Below, in pieces: positions 23,932 through 32,686 of a DNA stretch of 64,000 bases. The translations under genes and the position numbers were made by a program. The DNA comes from Patescibacteria group bacterium UBA6805 (GTDB taxonomy: Bacteria > Patescibacteriota > Minisyncoccia > Minisyncoccales > Minisyncoccaceae): NCBI GenBank assembly GCA_002452735.1, contig DKFD01000009.1, positions 8,014 through 72,013 on the forward strand, in the 5' to 3' direction. The notes under the pieces are model-generated. The model worked only from the letters and a program-made list of their open reading frames with translations, was not told the DNA's origin and did not search any database. Within the stretch, counting starts at the first letter, position 1. The number at the start of each line of letters is the position of its first letter.

Positions 23932-25202
23932 AAATACAATCCCTGAAAAACAAAAAAATTCTGATTCTCGGTTTCGGCCTAGAGGGGCTGGATACCCTTC
24001 TTTTTTTAAAGAAGAAGTTTCCGAAAAAAGAAATATTCGTGGCGGACATCAAGGAACTAAAAGAATTCGATTCCAAGTCAAAAAAGGCCCTGAAGAAAGC
24101 ATTCTTAATTTCGGGCAAAAATTATCTTTCCAGAATAAAGGGATTCGACGTCATTATCAAAACCCCGGGCATTCCTTTGAGCAGGATTAAGAAATATGCC
24201 GGTAAAGCGATTATCACCAGCCAGACAGGGTTGTTCTTGGACAACTGCAAAAGTTCGGTGGTCGGAATTACCGGAACCAAGGGCAAAAGCACGACTTCCG
24301 CCCTGCTTTACCATGTTTTTAAAAAGAACGGTTTTGACGCTTATTTGGTGGGGAACATCGAAACCCCGGTTTTGTCTTATCTTGAAAAAGCAAAGAAGAA
24401 AACAATTTTCGTCTACGAGATGTCCTGCCACCAGCTTGACGGCCTGAGAAAAAGCCCGCATATCGCCGTTTTCCTTAACATTTATCCCGAGCATTTGGAT
24501 TATTACAAAAGCTTCAAAGAATACTTTTCGGCCAAAGCCAACATCGCCCTTCATCAAAAGAAAAGCGATTATTTCGTCTTTAATCCCAAGTTTAATTTAA
24601 TCAAGAGTTTAGCCAAGAAAGTAAAATCAAAAGCCGTCCCCATTAAGAATGATAAAATTGTTTCAAATATCACCCATCAGGATAATTTGAATGCTGTTTT
24701 CGGGGTTTGCAAATTATTGAAGCTAAATCAAGGCAAAGTTTTAAGAGCGATGAAAACGTTCAAGAAACTTGCTCATCGTCTGGAATATGCTGGAGAAGTC
24801 AAAGATATTATATTCTATGACGACTCAATATCCACCATTCCCGAATCAACGATTTATGCTTTGGACAAGCTGGGAGACGATGTTCAGACATTGATTGTCG
24901 GCGGATTGAACAGGGGAATCGATTATAAGAAGCTGGGAAAAAGAATTGATTCAAGCAAGGTTAAAACACTGATTCTTTTTCCAGATTCAGGAAAAAAGAT
25001 ATTCAAGTCGGTCAAAAGAAAAATCAGCCATCATTTTGTTTCTTCAATGGATAAGGCCGTGGAATTATGCTTTAAAAGCACGGACAAGGGAAAAATATGC
25101 CTTTTGTCTCCGGCCTCTTCCAGTTACAATTTGTTCAAGAATTTCAAGGTAAGAGGGGATTTGTTTAAAAAACACATAAAAAGACATGAGAAAAGGAAAT
25201 AA
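23928..25202 (+). CDS. murD: UDP-N-acetylmuramoyl-L-alanine--glutamate ligase (MurD type)
   Basis: A 424-residue Mur ligase: N-terminal Rossmann segment KILILGFGLEGLDTLLFL, P-loop GTKGKST (116-122), VYEMSCHQLDGL, NIYPEHLDYY and late FYDDSISTIPESTIYAL. It adds glutamate to UDP-MurNAc-L-Ala. Because it sits directly after the MurL-like gene and overlaps it, it may be of the MurD2 type that uses L-Glu rather than D-Glu; sequence inspection alone cannot decide this. The 3' end overlaps ftsW by 17 bases. Confidence 0.9.
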   Translation: MKIQSLKNKKILILGFGLEGLDTLLFLKKKFPKKEIFVADIKELKEFDSKSKKALKKAFLISGKNYLSRIKGFDVIIKTPGIPLSRIKKYAGKAIITSQTGLFLDNCKSSVVGITGTKGKSTTSALLYHVFKKNGFDAYLVGNIETPVLSYLEKAKKKTIFVYEMSCHQLDGLRKSPHIAVFLNIYPEHLDYYKSFKEYFSAKANIALHQKKSDYFVFNPKFNLIKSLAKKVKSKAVPIKNDKIVSNITHQDNLNAVFGVCKLLKLNQGKVLRAMKTFKKLAHRLEYAGEVKDIIFYDDSISTIPESTIYALDKLGDDVQTLIVGGLNRGIDYKKLGKRIDSSKVKTLILFPDSGKKIFKSVKRKISHHFVSSMDKAVELCFKSTDKGKICLLSPASSSYNLFKNFKVRGDLFKKHIKRHEKRK

Positions 25203-26274
25203 ACCGGATATGGGATTATTGATAATCATTGCCCTCCTTGTTTTGGTCGGTATTTTGGCTTTGGCCACCACTTCCGTTCCCTGGTCTTTAATAAACGGGA
25301 AAGACCCCTGGTATTTTTTGCTTCACCAGATTATGATGGGTATTTTGCCCGGCATTCTGGCCGCTTTTATCATTTACCGCACGCCGATTAATTTTATCAA
25401 AAAGATAAGCCCTTTTCTTTTTCTTCTCGCCTACATCCTGATGTTCGTGGTTTTGATTCCTTCTATAGGCAAGACCGAACTGGGGGCGACTCGCTGGCTG
25501 CAACTGGGGCCTGTAAGCTTTCAACCTTCAGAGTTTCTTAAGCTGGCGACCATAATCTATCTGGCCGCTTTGCTGAGCTCTTTGAAGCAAAGGAATCTTT
25601 TTATGACTTTTCTCGTCTTCGTCGGCTTGATTTTCGTGGCCCTGATAGTCCAGTCCAATCTAAGCACCTTGATTATCATCTCTTTGGTTTCTTTTATTAT
25701 TTTCTTCTGCGCCAATACGCCCCTTAAATACAATTTGGCTTTTGTTTTTCTTGGAGTGGTCGGTTTTGCCGCTCTCGCCCTGCTCAGTCCCTATAGAAGA
25801 GGAAGACTGTTGGTTTTTCTCCATCCCGAGACCGATCCTCTGGGCATCGGCTATCAGGCCAGGCAGGCCTTGATTACCATTGGCTCGGGAGGAATCCTGG
25901 GTTCGGGTTTGGGGTTGGGCGCCCAGAGATACGGCTTTATTCCCCAGTCCATTTCCGATTCAATCTTCGCTGTTTTCGCCGAAGAAACAGGGTTTATCGG
26001 CGGTTTGGTCTTGATAGCGCTTTTTATTGTTTTTACTTTTTTTTGCTATTCTCTGGCCAGAAGAGAAACCGATCCTTTCCTGAGACTGGTCATTATCGGT
26101 ATCGGTTCCTGGATTACTCTCCAGGCGCTTGTTAACATCGGAGCCATGACCAATCTTTTGCCCTTGAGCGGAACGCCCCTGCCCTTTATCAGTTACGGCG
26201 GCTCTCATTTGATTTTCGAACTAATGGCCTGCGGATTGCTTTTAAAGATATCTTCCAGGCGCGCCCCTTGTTAA
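25186..26274 (+). CDS. ftsW: SEDS-family glycosyltransferase FtsW/RodA
   Basis: A 362-residue polytopic SEDS protein that polymerises lipid II glycans together with a class B PBP. Typical segments are GATRWLQLGPVSFQPSEFLKL with the conserved Trp and Gln-Pro-Ser-Glu, LGLGAQRYGFIPQSISDSIFAVFAEETG, and LPLSGTPLPFISYGGSHL. Its location between murD and murG suggests FtsW (division) rather than RodA. No PBP gene is in the window. Confidence 0.92.
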   Translation: MRKGNKPDMGLLIIIALLVLVGILALATTSVPWSLINGKDPWYFLLHQIMMGILPGILAAFIIYRTPINFIKKISPFLFLLAYILMFVVLIPSIGKTELGATRWLQLGPVSFQPSEFLKLATIIYLAALLSSLKQRNLFMTFLVFVGLIFVALIVQSNLSTLIIISLVSFIIFFCANTPLKYNLAFVFLGVVGFAALALLSPYRRGRLLVFLHPETDPLGIGYQARQALITIGSGGILGSGLGLGAQRYGFIPQSISDSIFAVFAEETGFIGGLVLIALFIVFTFFCYSLARRETDPFLRLVIIGIGSWITLQALVNIGAMTNLLPLSGTPLPFISYGGSHLIFELMACGLLLKISSRRAPC

Positions 26275-26296
26275 AAACAGGAAAAAATACTATATT
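26268..26296 (+). promoter_or_regulatory. Predicted promoter of murG
   Basis: TTGTTA (26268-26273), a 17-base spacer and TATATT (26291-26296). Eight bases separate the -10 box from the murG ATG, so the leader would be about two bases. Confidence 0.5.
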
Positions 26297-26304
26297 TAAA
26301 GTAT

Positions 26305-27426
26305 ATGAAAGTTATGTTCACGGGCGGCGGCACGGGTGGGCATGTTTTTCCCATTATCGCCGTGGTGAGAGAAATGAAAAAGAAAGGGTCTTCCAACGCA
26401 GAAATTATCTATATCGGCCCAAAGGACGATTATTCCCAGGATGCGTTGTCAAAAGAGGGAATCCGTTCCCACTATATCTTCTCGGGAAAACTAAGAAGGT
26501 ATTTTTCAATACCCGATGTTTTTTTGAACATCGCCGATATTTTTTTCAAGATTCCCGCGGGGATTATCCAGTCTCTGTCTTTGATTTTTTTCATTGCCCC
26601 CGATTTGATTTTCAGCAAAGGAGGTTATGGCTCGATTCCCGTGGTCGTTGCCGGCTGGCTTTTGGGCGTACCGGTTTTTCTTCACGAATCGGACATCGTT
26701 CCGGGGCTGGCCAATAAAATTTTGAGCAAGTTCAGTTCCGAGATTTTCGTTTCTTTCCCCGTGAAAGAGACGGAATATTTTCCCCTGAAGAAAATGATTC
26801 AGGTGGGAAACCCGATTCGGGGAGAATTGCTTAACGGCGACCCGGAGAAAGCCAAGGAAATTTTCAAGGTGAAAAAAGAAAAACCCGTGATTCTTATTTT
26901 AGGAGGTTCTCAGGGAAGTCAGAGAATAAACGAGCTGATTATGGAGATTCTGCCGGAGCTTTTGAACAAGTTTGAGATCATCCATCAGACCGGCGTGAAA
27001 GATTTCCCCAATGTCCAGAAAGAGGTCGCTGCTTTCGTTCCCGAGTCGGTCAGAGAAAATTATCATTCTTTCGCTTTCCTGCCCGAAGAACAATTAAAGC
27101 ATGCTTACAGAATTTCCGAATGCGTCATTTGTCGGGCCGGGTCAGGAACGATTTTTGAATTAGCGGCCCTGAAAAAGCCTAGCGTATTGATACCCTTGCC
27201 GGAATCGGCCCAGAACCACCAGGTAAAAAACGCCTATGCCTACGCCAGGCATAATGCCTGTCTCGTCCTGGAAGAAGGAAATGTTTCCCCCCGCTTCTTT
27301 CTGGAAAAAATGAACAACCTTTTTTTATACAATTATCTTCAGGAAATGAAAATCGGAGCGGAAAAGTTCGCTAAGCCCAATGCAGCCGACGTCATTGCCA
27401 GATATTTATTAGAATTTTTGGAATAA
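26305..27426 (+). CDS. murG: Lipid II synthase (GT28 glycosyltransferase)
   Basis: A 373-residue peripheral membrane enzyme that adds GlcNAc to lipid I. The first G-loop is FTGGGTGGHVFP (7-13), followed by FSKGGYGSIPVV and HESDIVPGLANKIL. The C-terminal UDP-GlcNAc domain has ILGGSQGSQRINELI, ICRAGSGTIFELAALKKPSVLIPLP and QNHQVKNA. It closes the cell-wall block and is followed by gltX after one base. Confidence 0.95.
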   Translation: MKVMFTGGGTGGHVFPIIAVVREMKKKGSSNAEIIYIGPKDDYSQDALSKEGIRSHYIFSGKLRRYFSIPDVFLNIADIFFKIPAGIIQSLSLIFFIAPDLIFSKGGYGSIPVVVAGWLLGVPVFLHESDIVPGLANKILSKFSSEIFVSFPVKETEYFPLKKMIQVGNPIRGELLNGDPEKAKEIFKVKKEKPVILILGGSQGSQRINELIMEILPELLNKFEIIHQTGVKDFPNVQKEVAAFVPESVRENYHSFAFLPEEQLKHAYRISECVICRAGSGTIFELAALKKPSVLIPLPESAQNHQVKNAYAYARHNACLVLEEGNVSPRFFLEKMNNLFLYNYLQEMKIGAEKFAKPNAADVIARYLLEFLE

Positions 27427-27427
27427 C

Positions 27428-28987
27428 ATGACCACCAAGAAGGAAGAAAAAAGAATAAGGACCAGGTTTGCGCCTTCTCCCACCGGACCTCTACATATCG
27501 GCAGCGTGAGAACGGCCCTTTTTAATTATCTATTCGCCAGAAAGAACAGGGGAGATTTCTTGCTGAGAATCGAAGACACCGATAAGGAAAGGTCAAAGAA
27601 AGAATGGGAAGTTCAATTGATGGAAAGCCTGGAATGGTTCGGTTTGAATTGGGACGAAGGACCGATACTTTCCGACCAGCAGAAGATAGATTTCGGGAAC
27701 CATCTGGTCAACTATTTAGGGAGCCATGCTCCCTACAGGCAGAGCGAAAGAACTTACATTTATAAAAAATACTTGCAGCAGTTGATTGATGCGGGCCAGG
27801 CATATTTCTGCTTTTGCACCAAAGAAGAGCTTGACGCCCAAAAGCAGTATCTAATGTCCATCGGCGAACCGCCGGTTTATCAGGGCAAGTGCAGGGATTT
27901 ATCCAAGGGAAAAGCGGAAGAATATTTAAGAGAAGGAAAGAAGTGCGTCATCAGGTTTAAAACCCCCGAAAACTTGAAAATATCTTTTAACGATTTAATC
28001 AGGGGCAAGATAGAATTTGATTCTTCTGTTTTAGGGGACTTTGTCATCGCCAAAGACCTGGAAAATCCTCTGTATAATTTTACCTGCATCGTTGACGACG
28101 CGGAAATGGAAATATCCCACGTTATCAGGGGAGAGGAGCACGTTTCCAACACCCCTAAGCAAATAGTCTTGATCAGGGCCCTGGGATTTGAAGAGCCGGC
28201 TTATGCTCATCTGCCGTTGATTCTCAATGCCCAGAAGAAAAAAATGTCAAAAAGAGAAGGCAAGACCTCGGTGACCGAATATATTGAAGAGGGTTATTTG
28301 GCCGAGGCCTTGGTCAACTTCATCGCCCTTTTGGGGTGGAATCCCGGTACGGAAAGGGAGATATTCTCAATAGATGAATTGATCGCCGATTTTTCTCTTA
28401 ATAAAATACAAAAAGCTGGAGCCGTATTTAATCTGGAAAAACTGAACTGGCTTAACGGGGTGTATCTAAGGAAAAAAAGTTTGAAAGATTTGACGTCTGC
28501 ATGCCTTCCTTATCTGGAAAAAGCAGGATTCGTTGAAAACGTGTCTCTGGATTTGTACAGAATAAAAGAAACCAAAGAAGAGGTTTTCATTGATTGGCTG
28601 GAAAAAGTTGTTTTTCTTTATCAGGAAAGAATAAAAAAGTTGACTGAAATTACGGAGCTCGTTGATTATTTTTTCAAGAAAGAGCTGGATTACCCCAAGG
28701 AACTTCTGGCATGGAAACAAATGAGCGACAAAGAGATATCGGATTCCCTTAACGCGTCTTTGAGGATTATTTCCGACTTGGATGATTTTAAGGCAGATAA
28801 TATTCAGGAGGCCTTGTTTAAAGAAGCCGAGAAAATCGGCGACCGGGGGAGTCTTCTTTGGCCGTTAAGGGTGAGCTTGACGGGAAAAAAGAGCTCGGCC
28901 GGACCCATGGAAATAGCCGAAACTTTGGGCAAAGAAAAAACAATGGAAAGGATTAAAAAAGCAATAAGAATAATGAAAAATGAATAA
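27428..28987 (+). CDS. gltX: Glutamyl-tRNA synthetase
   Basis: A 519-residue class I synthetase with signature HIGS at 23-26 (FAPSPTGPLHIGSVRTALFN) and KMSKR at about residue 275 (KKKMSKREGK). The C-terminal helical anticodon-binding domain is complete. Because GatCAB is encoded just downstream and elsewhere in the window, this enzyme is probably non-discriminating and also makes Glu-tRNA(Gln). That is inference from context. Confidence 0.95.
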   Translation: MTTKKEEKRIRTRFAPSPTGPLHIGSVRTALFNYLFARKNRGDFLLRIEDTDKERSKKEWEVQLMESLEWFGLNWDEGPILSDQQKIDFGNHLVNYLGSHAPYRQSERTYIYKKYLQQLIDAGQAYFCFCTKEELDAQKQYLMSIGEPPVYQGKCRDLSKGKAEEYLREGKKCVIRFKTPENLKISFNDLIRGKIEFDSSVLGDFVIAKDLENPLYNFTCIVDDAEMEISHVIRGEEHVSNTPKQIVLIRALGFEEPAYAHLPLILNAQKKKMSKREGKTSVTEYIEEGYLAEALVNFIALLGWNPGTEREIFSIDELIADFSLNKIQKAGAVFNLEKLNWLNGVYLRKKSLKDLTSACLPYLEKAGFVENVSLDLYRIKETKEEVFIDWLEKVVFLYQERIKKLTEITELVDYFFKKELDYPKELLAWKQMSDKEISDSLNASLRIISDLDDFKADNIQEALFKEAEKIGDRGSLLWPLRVSLTGKKSSAGPMEIAETLGKEKTMERIKKAIRIMKNE

Positions 28988-29219
28988 ATTATTTGTCATT
29001 GTTCTGGTTCTTGTTTTTGTCGGATTGACTTGTTTCGCCGGCAACGGCCTTGACCGGTCCTTTGTTGATTTCTTTAAAGACAGGGCAACATATCTGAAGG
29101 AATGGTTTTTAGGCAACGGAGCGAAAGAAGAGCTTAAGAGAGAATTATCGGGGCTGAAAGAAGAGATTCCTCTTTTAATCAGGGAAATCTGGGCAAAAAT
29201 CAAGGGCTTTTCAATATAG
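28980..29219 (+). CDS. Small exported or anchored protein
   Basis: A 79-residue protein with a signal-like hydrophobic N-terminus (LFVIVLVLVFVGLTCFAG) and a helical remainder (GAKEELKRELSGLKEEIPLLI). No family was recognised. The gene overlaps gltX by 8 bases, which supports expression. The single cysteine in VGLTCFAG could be a lipobox-like site, but the pattern is poor. Confidence 0.55.
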   Translation: MNKLFVIVLVLVFVGLTCFAGNGLDRSFVDFFKDRATYLKEWFLGNGAKEELKRELSGLKEEIPLLIREIWAKIKGFSI

Positions 29220-29236
29220 GGGGATTGGTGTATATT
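29208..29236 (+). promoter_or_regulatory. Predicted promoter of gatC, leaderless spacing
   Basis: TTTTCA (29208-29213), a 17-base spacer and TATATT (29231-29236). Exactly six bases separate the -10 box from the ATG at 29243. The -35 box is weak. Confidence 0.45.
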
Positions 29237-29242
29237 AAGCGT

Positions 29243-29512
29243 ATGGAAGTAAAGAAAATTGCCAAACTGGCATATTTAATTATTGAAGAAAAAGAATTTA
29301 AGAAAGAGTTTTTGGCTATTTTGGGATATGTGGACAAATTGAAAGAACTCGACGTTTCCCGGGTTGAAGAAACATCAAATCTTTCTTCTTCAAAAAATGT
29401 TCTCCGGAAAGACGTCGAGGAAAGAAAAGAAACAAAGGAAATCTTGAAGCTGATGCCCAAGACAACGAATAATTATTTAGAAGTTAAAGAGGTTTTTTTC
29501 GAAAATGAGTGA
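29243..29512 (+). CDS. gatC: Aspartyl/glutamyl-tRNA amidotransferase subunit C
   Basis: An 89-residue GatC, which wraps around GatA and holds the GatCAB complex together. The pattern [30 protein letters not shown] and the C-terminal [10 protein letters not shown] is typical. The ATG at 29243 is preferred to upstream in-frame alternatives because it sits six bases after a -10 box. It overlaps gatA by 8 bases. Confidence 0.9.
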   Translation: MEVKKIAKLAYLIIEEKEFKKEFLAILGYVDKLKELDVSRVEETSNLSSSKNVLRKDVEERKETKEILKLMPKTTNNYLEVKEVFFENE

Positions 29513-30917
29513 ATTAGTCAAGCTTACAATCAAACAGCTTCACCAAGGGCTTGAGGCCAAAGATTTTTCTTCAGTCGAGCTCACTCAGGAGTTTTTAAAA
29601 GAGATTGAAAAAAAAGACAAGGACATAAGGGCTTTTTTGACTTTGATGTCCGAAGATGCTTTAAAGCAAGCCAAAGAAGCCGACCGAAAGATTGAAAAGG
29701 GGGAAATTGATTTGCTAACCGGCATTCCCTGCGCCATTAAGGACAACATCATGATAAAAGGCGCCAGATGTACGGCCGGCTCCAAATTCCTTGAAGAGTA
29801 CATTTCTCCTTACGACGCCACGGTAATAAAGAAACTCAAAGAGAGAGGAGCGGTTTTTTTGGGCAAAACCAATCTTGACGAATTCGCCATGGGTTCTTCC
29901 TGTGAGAATTCGGCTTTTTATCCCACCAAGAATCCTCGCGACTTGAACCGGGTTCCCGGCGGTTCTTCGGGCGGTTCAGCCGCTGCCGTGGCCGCTGACA
30001 TGTGCGCTTTTGCCCTGGGCTCGGACACGGGTGGCTCCATCAGGCAGCCGGCCAGCTTCTGCGGCATTGTCGGTCTTAAACCGACCTACGGCTCTGTCTC
30101 CAGGTACGGATTGATTGCCTTTGCTTCTTCTTTGGACCAGGTCGGACCAATAGCCAAAAACATTGAAGATGCCCAGATCGTTTTTGATGCTTTGAGGGGC
30201 TTGGACAAGATGGATTCAACCAGCGTTGAAGTAAAAAACGCCGAAGAATTAAAGAAGATAAGAATCGGAGTTCCCAAAGAGTATTTCGGAAAAGGATTAA
30301 ACCCGGAAATAGAGAAGTCAATCCAAGAAGCAATTGCTTTTTATGAAAAGCGGGGAGCGGAAATAACAGAGGTAAGTCTGCCTCACGCGGATTACGCCCT
30401 GGCCTGCTACTATATCATTGCCCCCTCTGAAGCCAGCGCCAATCTAGCCAGGTTTGACGGAATAAGATATGGGAAAGTGGCCGAAGGCAACAACTTAACC
30501 GATTATTATTTCCAGAACAGAACCAAAGGATTCGGGAAGGAAGTGAAAAGAAGGATTGTTCTCGGTACTTATACCTTGTCGGCCGGCTATTACGATGCTT
30601 ATTACAAAAAAGCCCTGAAAGTGAGAACCTTGATAAAGAAGGATTTTGAAAAAGCTTTTGAAAAAGTCGACGTTATCCTGGGCCCGACCTCGCCCTGCTT
30701 GCCGTTTAAGATAGGGGAAAAGACAGCCGACCCCTTATCAATGTATCTGGCGGATATTTACACGGTTTCGGTCAATTTGGCGGGTCTGCCGGCCGTTTCT
30801 TTGCCGTGCGGGACAAGCCAGGGATTGCCTATCGGCATGCAATTAATCGCCCCGGCCTTTAAAGAAAACAGTTTGTTTATAACAGCTAAAATATTTGAGC
30901 AAAAACATGACAATTAA
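29505..30917 (+). CDS. gatA: Aspartyl/glutamyl-tRNA amidotransferase subunit A
   Basis: A 470-residue amidase-signature enzyme that releases ammonia from glutamine to amidate Glu-tRNA(Gln) and Asp-tRNA(Asn). The catalytic Lys is in IPCAIKDNI, and the Ser-cisSer pair lies in [14 protein letters not shown] and [13 protein letters not shown]. Length is standard. With gatC immediately upstream and gatB at 42716 all subunits are present. Confidence 0.96.
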   Translation: MSELVKLTIKQLHQGLEAKDFSSVELTQEFLKEIEKKDKDIRAFLTLMSEDALKQAKEADRKIEKGEIDLLTGIPCAIKDNIMIKGARCTAGSKFLEEYISPYDATVIKKLKERGAVFLGKTNLDEFAMGSSCENSAFYPTKNPRDLNRVPGGSSGGSAAAVAADMCAFALGSDTGGSIRQPASFCGIVGLKPTYGSVSRYGLIAFASSLDQVGPIAKNIEDAQIVFDALRGLDKMDSTSVEVKNAEELKKIRIGVPKEYFGKGLNPEIEKSIQEAIAFYEKRGAEITEVSLPHADYALACYYIIAPSEASANLARFDGIRYGKVAEGNNLTDYYFQNRTKGFGKEVKRRIVLGTYTLSAGYYDAYYKKALKVRTLIKKDFEKAFEKVDVILGPTSPCLPFKIGEKTADPLSMYLADIYTVSVNLAGLPAVSLPCGTSQGLPIGMQLIAPAFKENSLFITAKIFEQKHDN

Positions 30918-31413
30918 TGACATCAATTCATTTTTAGAATCTCCCGAACTTGCCGAGTTCCTTGTTCCCTTTAAGGCGATTTTTCTCCTTTTGTCTTTAA
31001 TCATGGTTTGTCTGGGAATATATTATTTGGTTCAGCAAAAGGAATTTCTCAAGGAGATGAGAAGAAAAATTAATAATTTCTTCAGTCAGCAGCACTTTGA
31101 CGTCCATATCGATTTTGCCGACCAATGGAAAGAAATCAAGGCGCTCTTGCCCAACGAAGAACAGATTGCCTACAGGTTAATCGTTAAAAGGATTTCCAAT
31201 TTATTCTTTGACGTTCTGGAGAAATCCAACTTGAGCGATAAGACCCTGGACGAGCTGGATGAAAGGAAGATACCCGGCTTGAGAGAAATAAAGGAAATAG
31301 TGGAAATAGCCGAGAAGTTGCGGGACGACTCATCTTTATCCGTTGACATCCAAAGGGTGAAAGAACTGGCCGCCGCTTTTGAAAGGACCTTGGCTTATTT
31401 GCGTCTTATCTGA
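30907..31413 (+). CDS. Membrane-anchored hypothetical protein
   Basis: A 168-residue protein with one N-terminal transmembrane helix ([21 protein letters not shown]) and a helical cytoplasmic part ([30 protein letters not shown]). The ATG at 30907 overlaps the gatA stop in another frame. No family was recognised; similar single-helix proteins are common beside housekeeping operons in CPR genomes. A promoter for the tRNA cluster begins just after its stop. Confidence 0.6.
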   Translation: MTINDINSFLESPELAEFLVPFKAIFLLLSLIMVCLGIYYLVQQKEFLKEMRRKINNFFSQQHFDVHIDFADQWKEIKALLPNEEQIAYRLIVKRISNLFFDVLEKSNLSDKTLDELDERKIPGLREIKEIVEIAEKLRDDSSLSVDIQRVKELAAAFERTLAYLRLI

Positions 31414-31416
31414 CCC

Positions 31417-31444
31417 TTGATTTTATTTCTTTTTCTGTTAAAAT
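31417..31444 (+). promoter_or_regulatory. Promoter of the tRNA cluster
   Basis: TTGATT (31417-31422), a 16-base spacer and extended TGtTAAAAT (-10 at 31439-31444), 18 bases before the first tRNA. Confidence 0.6.
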
Positions 31445-31461
31445 ACCCTTATTCGCATCGC

Positions 31462-31532
31462 AGCGGTTTGGAGGAGTAGTACCTCGCCAGTCTCATAAGC
31501 TGGAGACCCTGGTGCAATTCCAGGAACCGCAA
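31462..31532 (+). tRNA. tRNA-Met(CAT), initiator-like, unusual loops
   Basis: Anticodon loop CTCATAA. The best fold has an A1-A72 mismatch, T8, D stem GAGG/CCTC with an A11-T24 pair, and T stem CCTGG/CCAGG. An unpaired 1-72 position and A11-T24 are initiator features, but the three G-C pairs expected in the anticodon stem are not there (29-41 is A-T, 31-39 is T-G). The D-loop has A18-G19 instead of G18-G19, and the T-loop TGCAATT has G at position 55. The variable loop is four bases. CCA is not encoded. Confidence 0.8.
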
Positions 31533-31563
31533 CATTTTTGTTTTGAGCTTCTCGTTCAATCAA

Positions 31564-31636
31564 GCCTGAGTAGCTCAGTGGTTAGAGCACTCGTTTCATA
31601 AGCGAGAAGTCGTGGGTTCGACTCCCACCTTAGGCA
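31564..31636 (+). tRNA. tRNA-Met(CAT)
   Basis: A canonical cloverleaf: acceptor GCCTGAG/CTTAGGC, D-loop with GG, anticodon loop TTCATAA, T-loop TTCGACT. CAT may mean elongator Met, or Ile if C34 is lysidinylated. CCA is not encoded. Confidence 0.92.
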
Positions 31637-31643
31637 CAAATAC

Positions 31644-31717
31644 GGACCCGTAGCGAAATTGGTCATCGCGCCTCCCTGTCACGGAGGAGACTGCCGGTTC
31701 GAGTCCGGTCGGGTCCG
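31644..31717 (+). tRNA. tRNA-Asp(GTC)
   Basis: Acceptor GGACCCG/CGGGTCC with discriminator G73, D stem GCGA/TCGC with GG in the loop, anticodon loop CTGTCAC, T-loop TTCGAGT. CCA is not encoded. Confidence 0.95.
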
Positions 31718-31727
31718 CAGATTTTGT

Positions 31728-31756
31728 TTGACTTCGGTTGTTTTATTGAATATAAT
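31728..31756 (+). promoter_or_regulatory. Promoter of the tandem pilin-LamG genes, predicted leaderless
   Basis: TTGACT (31728-31733), a 17-base spacer and TATAAT (31751-31756). Six bases separate the -10 box from the ATG at 31763, so the transcript would begin at the start codon. Confidence 0.7.
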
Positions 31757-31762
31757 GATTCA

Positions 31763-32686
31763 ATGCGTAAATCATTTACTTTGATTGAGATACTGGTCGT
31801 TATCGTGATAATCGGAATCATTTCCGCTTTTATTATCGTTTCCATGGCCGGGGTTTCGGAAAAAGCCACTATTGCCAAAGGCCAGGCTTTTGCCAACTCT
31901 CTGAAGAATTCCTTGCTGTTGAACCTGGTTTCCGAATGGAAATTCGAGGGACCGACTGCAATCGACGGGACGGCCACGACAGATGATGCCAAAGATTCCT
32001 GGGGAAGTAACAACGCAAGCTCTGTTAGCGGCAACCCCGCGGTTAAAGGCGGAACAAATTGCATTTCGGGGAAATGCATTTATTTTGACGGTTCTGGTGA
32101 CAGTTTCTCGATTCCCGACAGCAGTACTTTAGACACTATATTCGGAACAGAGAATTTTACACTAGAGGCGTGGATTTTTTCAACTCTAAACGTAAACTAC
32201 CAGGGGATTATTAATAAAAGAACGAGCAATTACTATAGCGCATCTCCAGGTGGTATTTTTATTGAGAGCACCGGGAATAATTTACAATTTGTATTGGGCA
32301 CCGGAAATGAAGGCGAGACCAGTGACTTGGTATCTTATAGCATCGCCAATCTTCACGACCGTTGGCTGCATGTCGTTGGAGCGGCAGGCAATGGCTATCT
32401 CAAGCTCTATGTCAACGGGGCTTTGGTCGGTACGCCCGCAGCAATAACTAAAAATCCGCCGACAAACGATGAACCAATGACTATAGGATCTTTCTATACC
32501 ACAAACAGGTCTTTTAACGGAAGAATTGATGGGGTTAGGGTATATAATAATCCCATGCCGACATCTTTGATTAAAGAAAATTATTATTCCGGCCTGAATA
32601 AATTATTTAAAAATAATGGGATTACTTTGAATGAGTTTAACCAAAGGGTTGCAGAATTAAAATCTAATTCAGCCGACAATGAATAA
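31763..32686 (+). CDS. Type IV pilin-like protein with LamG domain
   Basis: A 307-residue protein. The ATG at 31763 gives a classic class III signal, MRKSFTLIEILVVIVIIG, and sits six bases after a -10 box. Segments EGPTAIDGTAT, SVSGNP and CISGKC are shared with the protein encoded at 4130, so those two are the closest pair over the first 110 residues. The LamG domain (about 110-260) has FTLEAWIFS and GRIDGVRVYN. The tail YYSGLNKLFKNNGITLNEF is SHOCT-like. It overlaps the next pilin gene by 8 bases. Predicted surface-exposed. Confidence 0.88.
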   Translation: MRKSFTLIEILVVIVIIGIISAFIIVSMAGVSEKATIAKGQAFANSLKNSLLLNLVSEWKFEGPTAIDGTATTDDAKDSWGSNNASSVSGNPAVKGGTNCISGKCIYFDGSGDSFSIPDSSTLDTIFGTENFTLEAWIFSTLNVNYQGIINKRTSNYYSASPGGIFIESTGNNLQFVLGTGNEGETSDLVSYSIANLHDRWLHVVGAAGNGYLKLYVNGALVGTPAAITKNPPTNDEPMTIGSFYTTNRSFNGRIDGVRVYNNPMPTSLIKENYYSGLNKLFKNNGITLNEFNQRVAELKSNSADNE

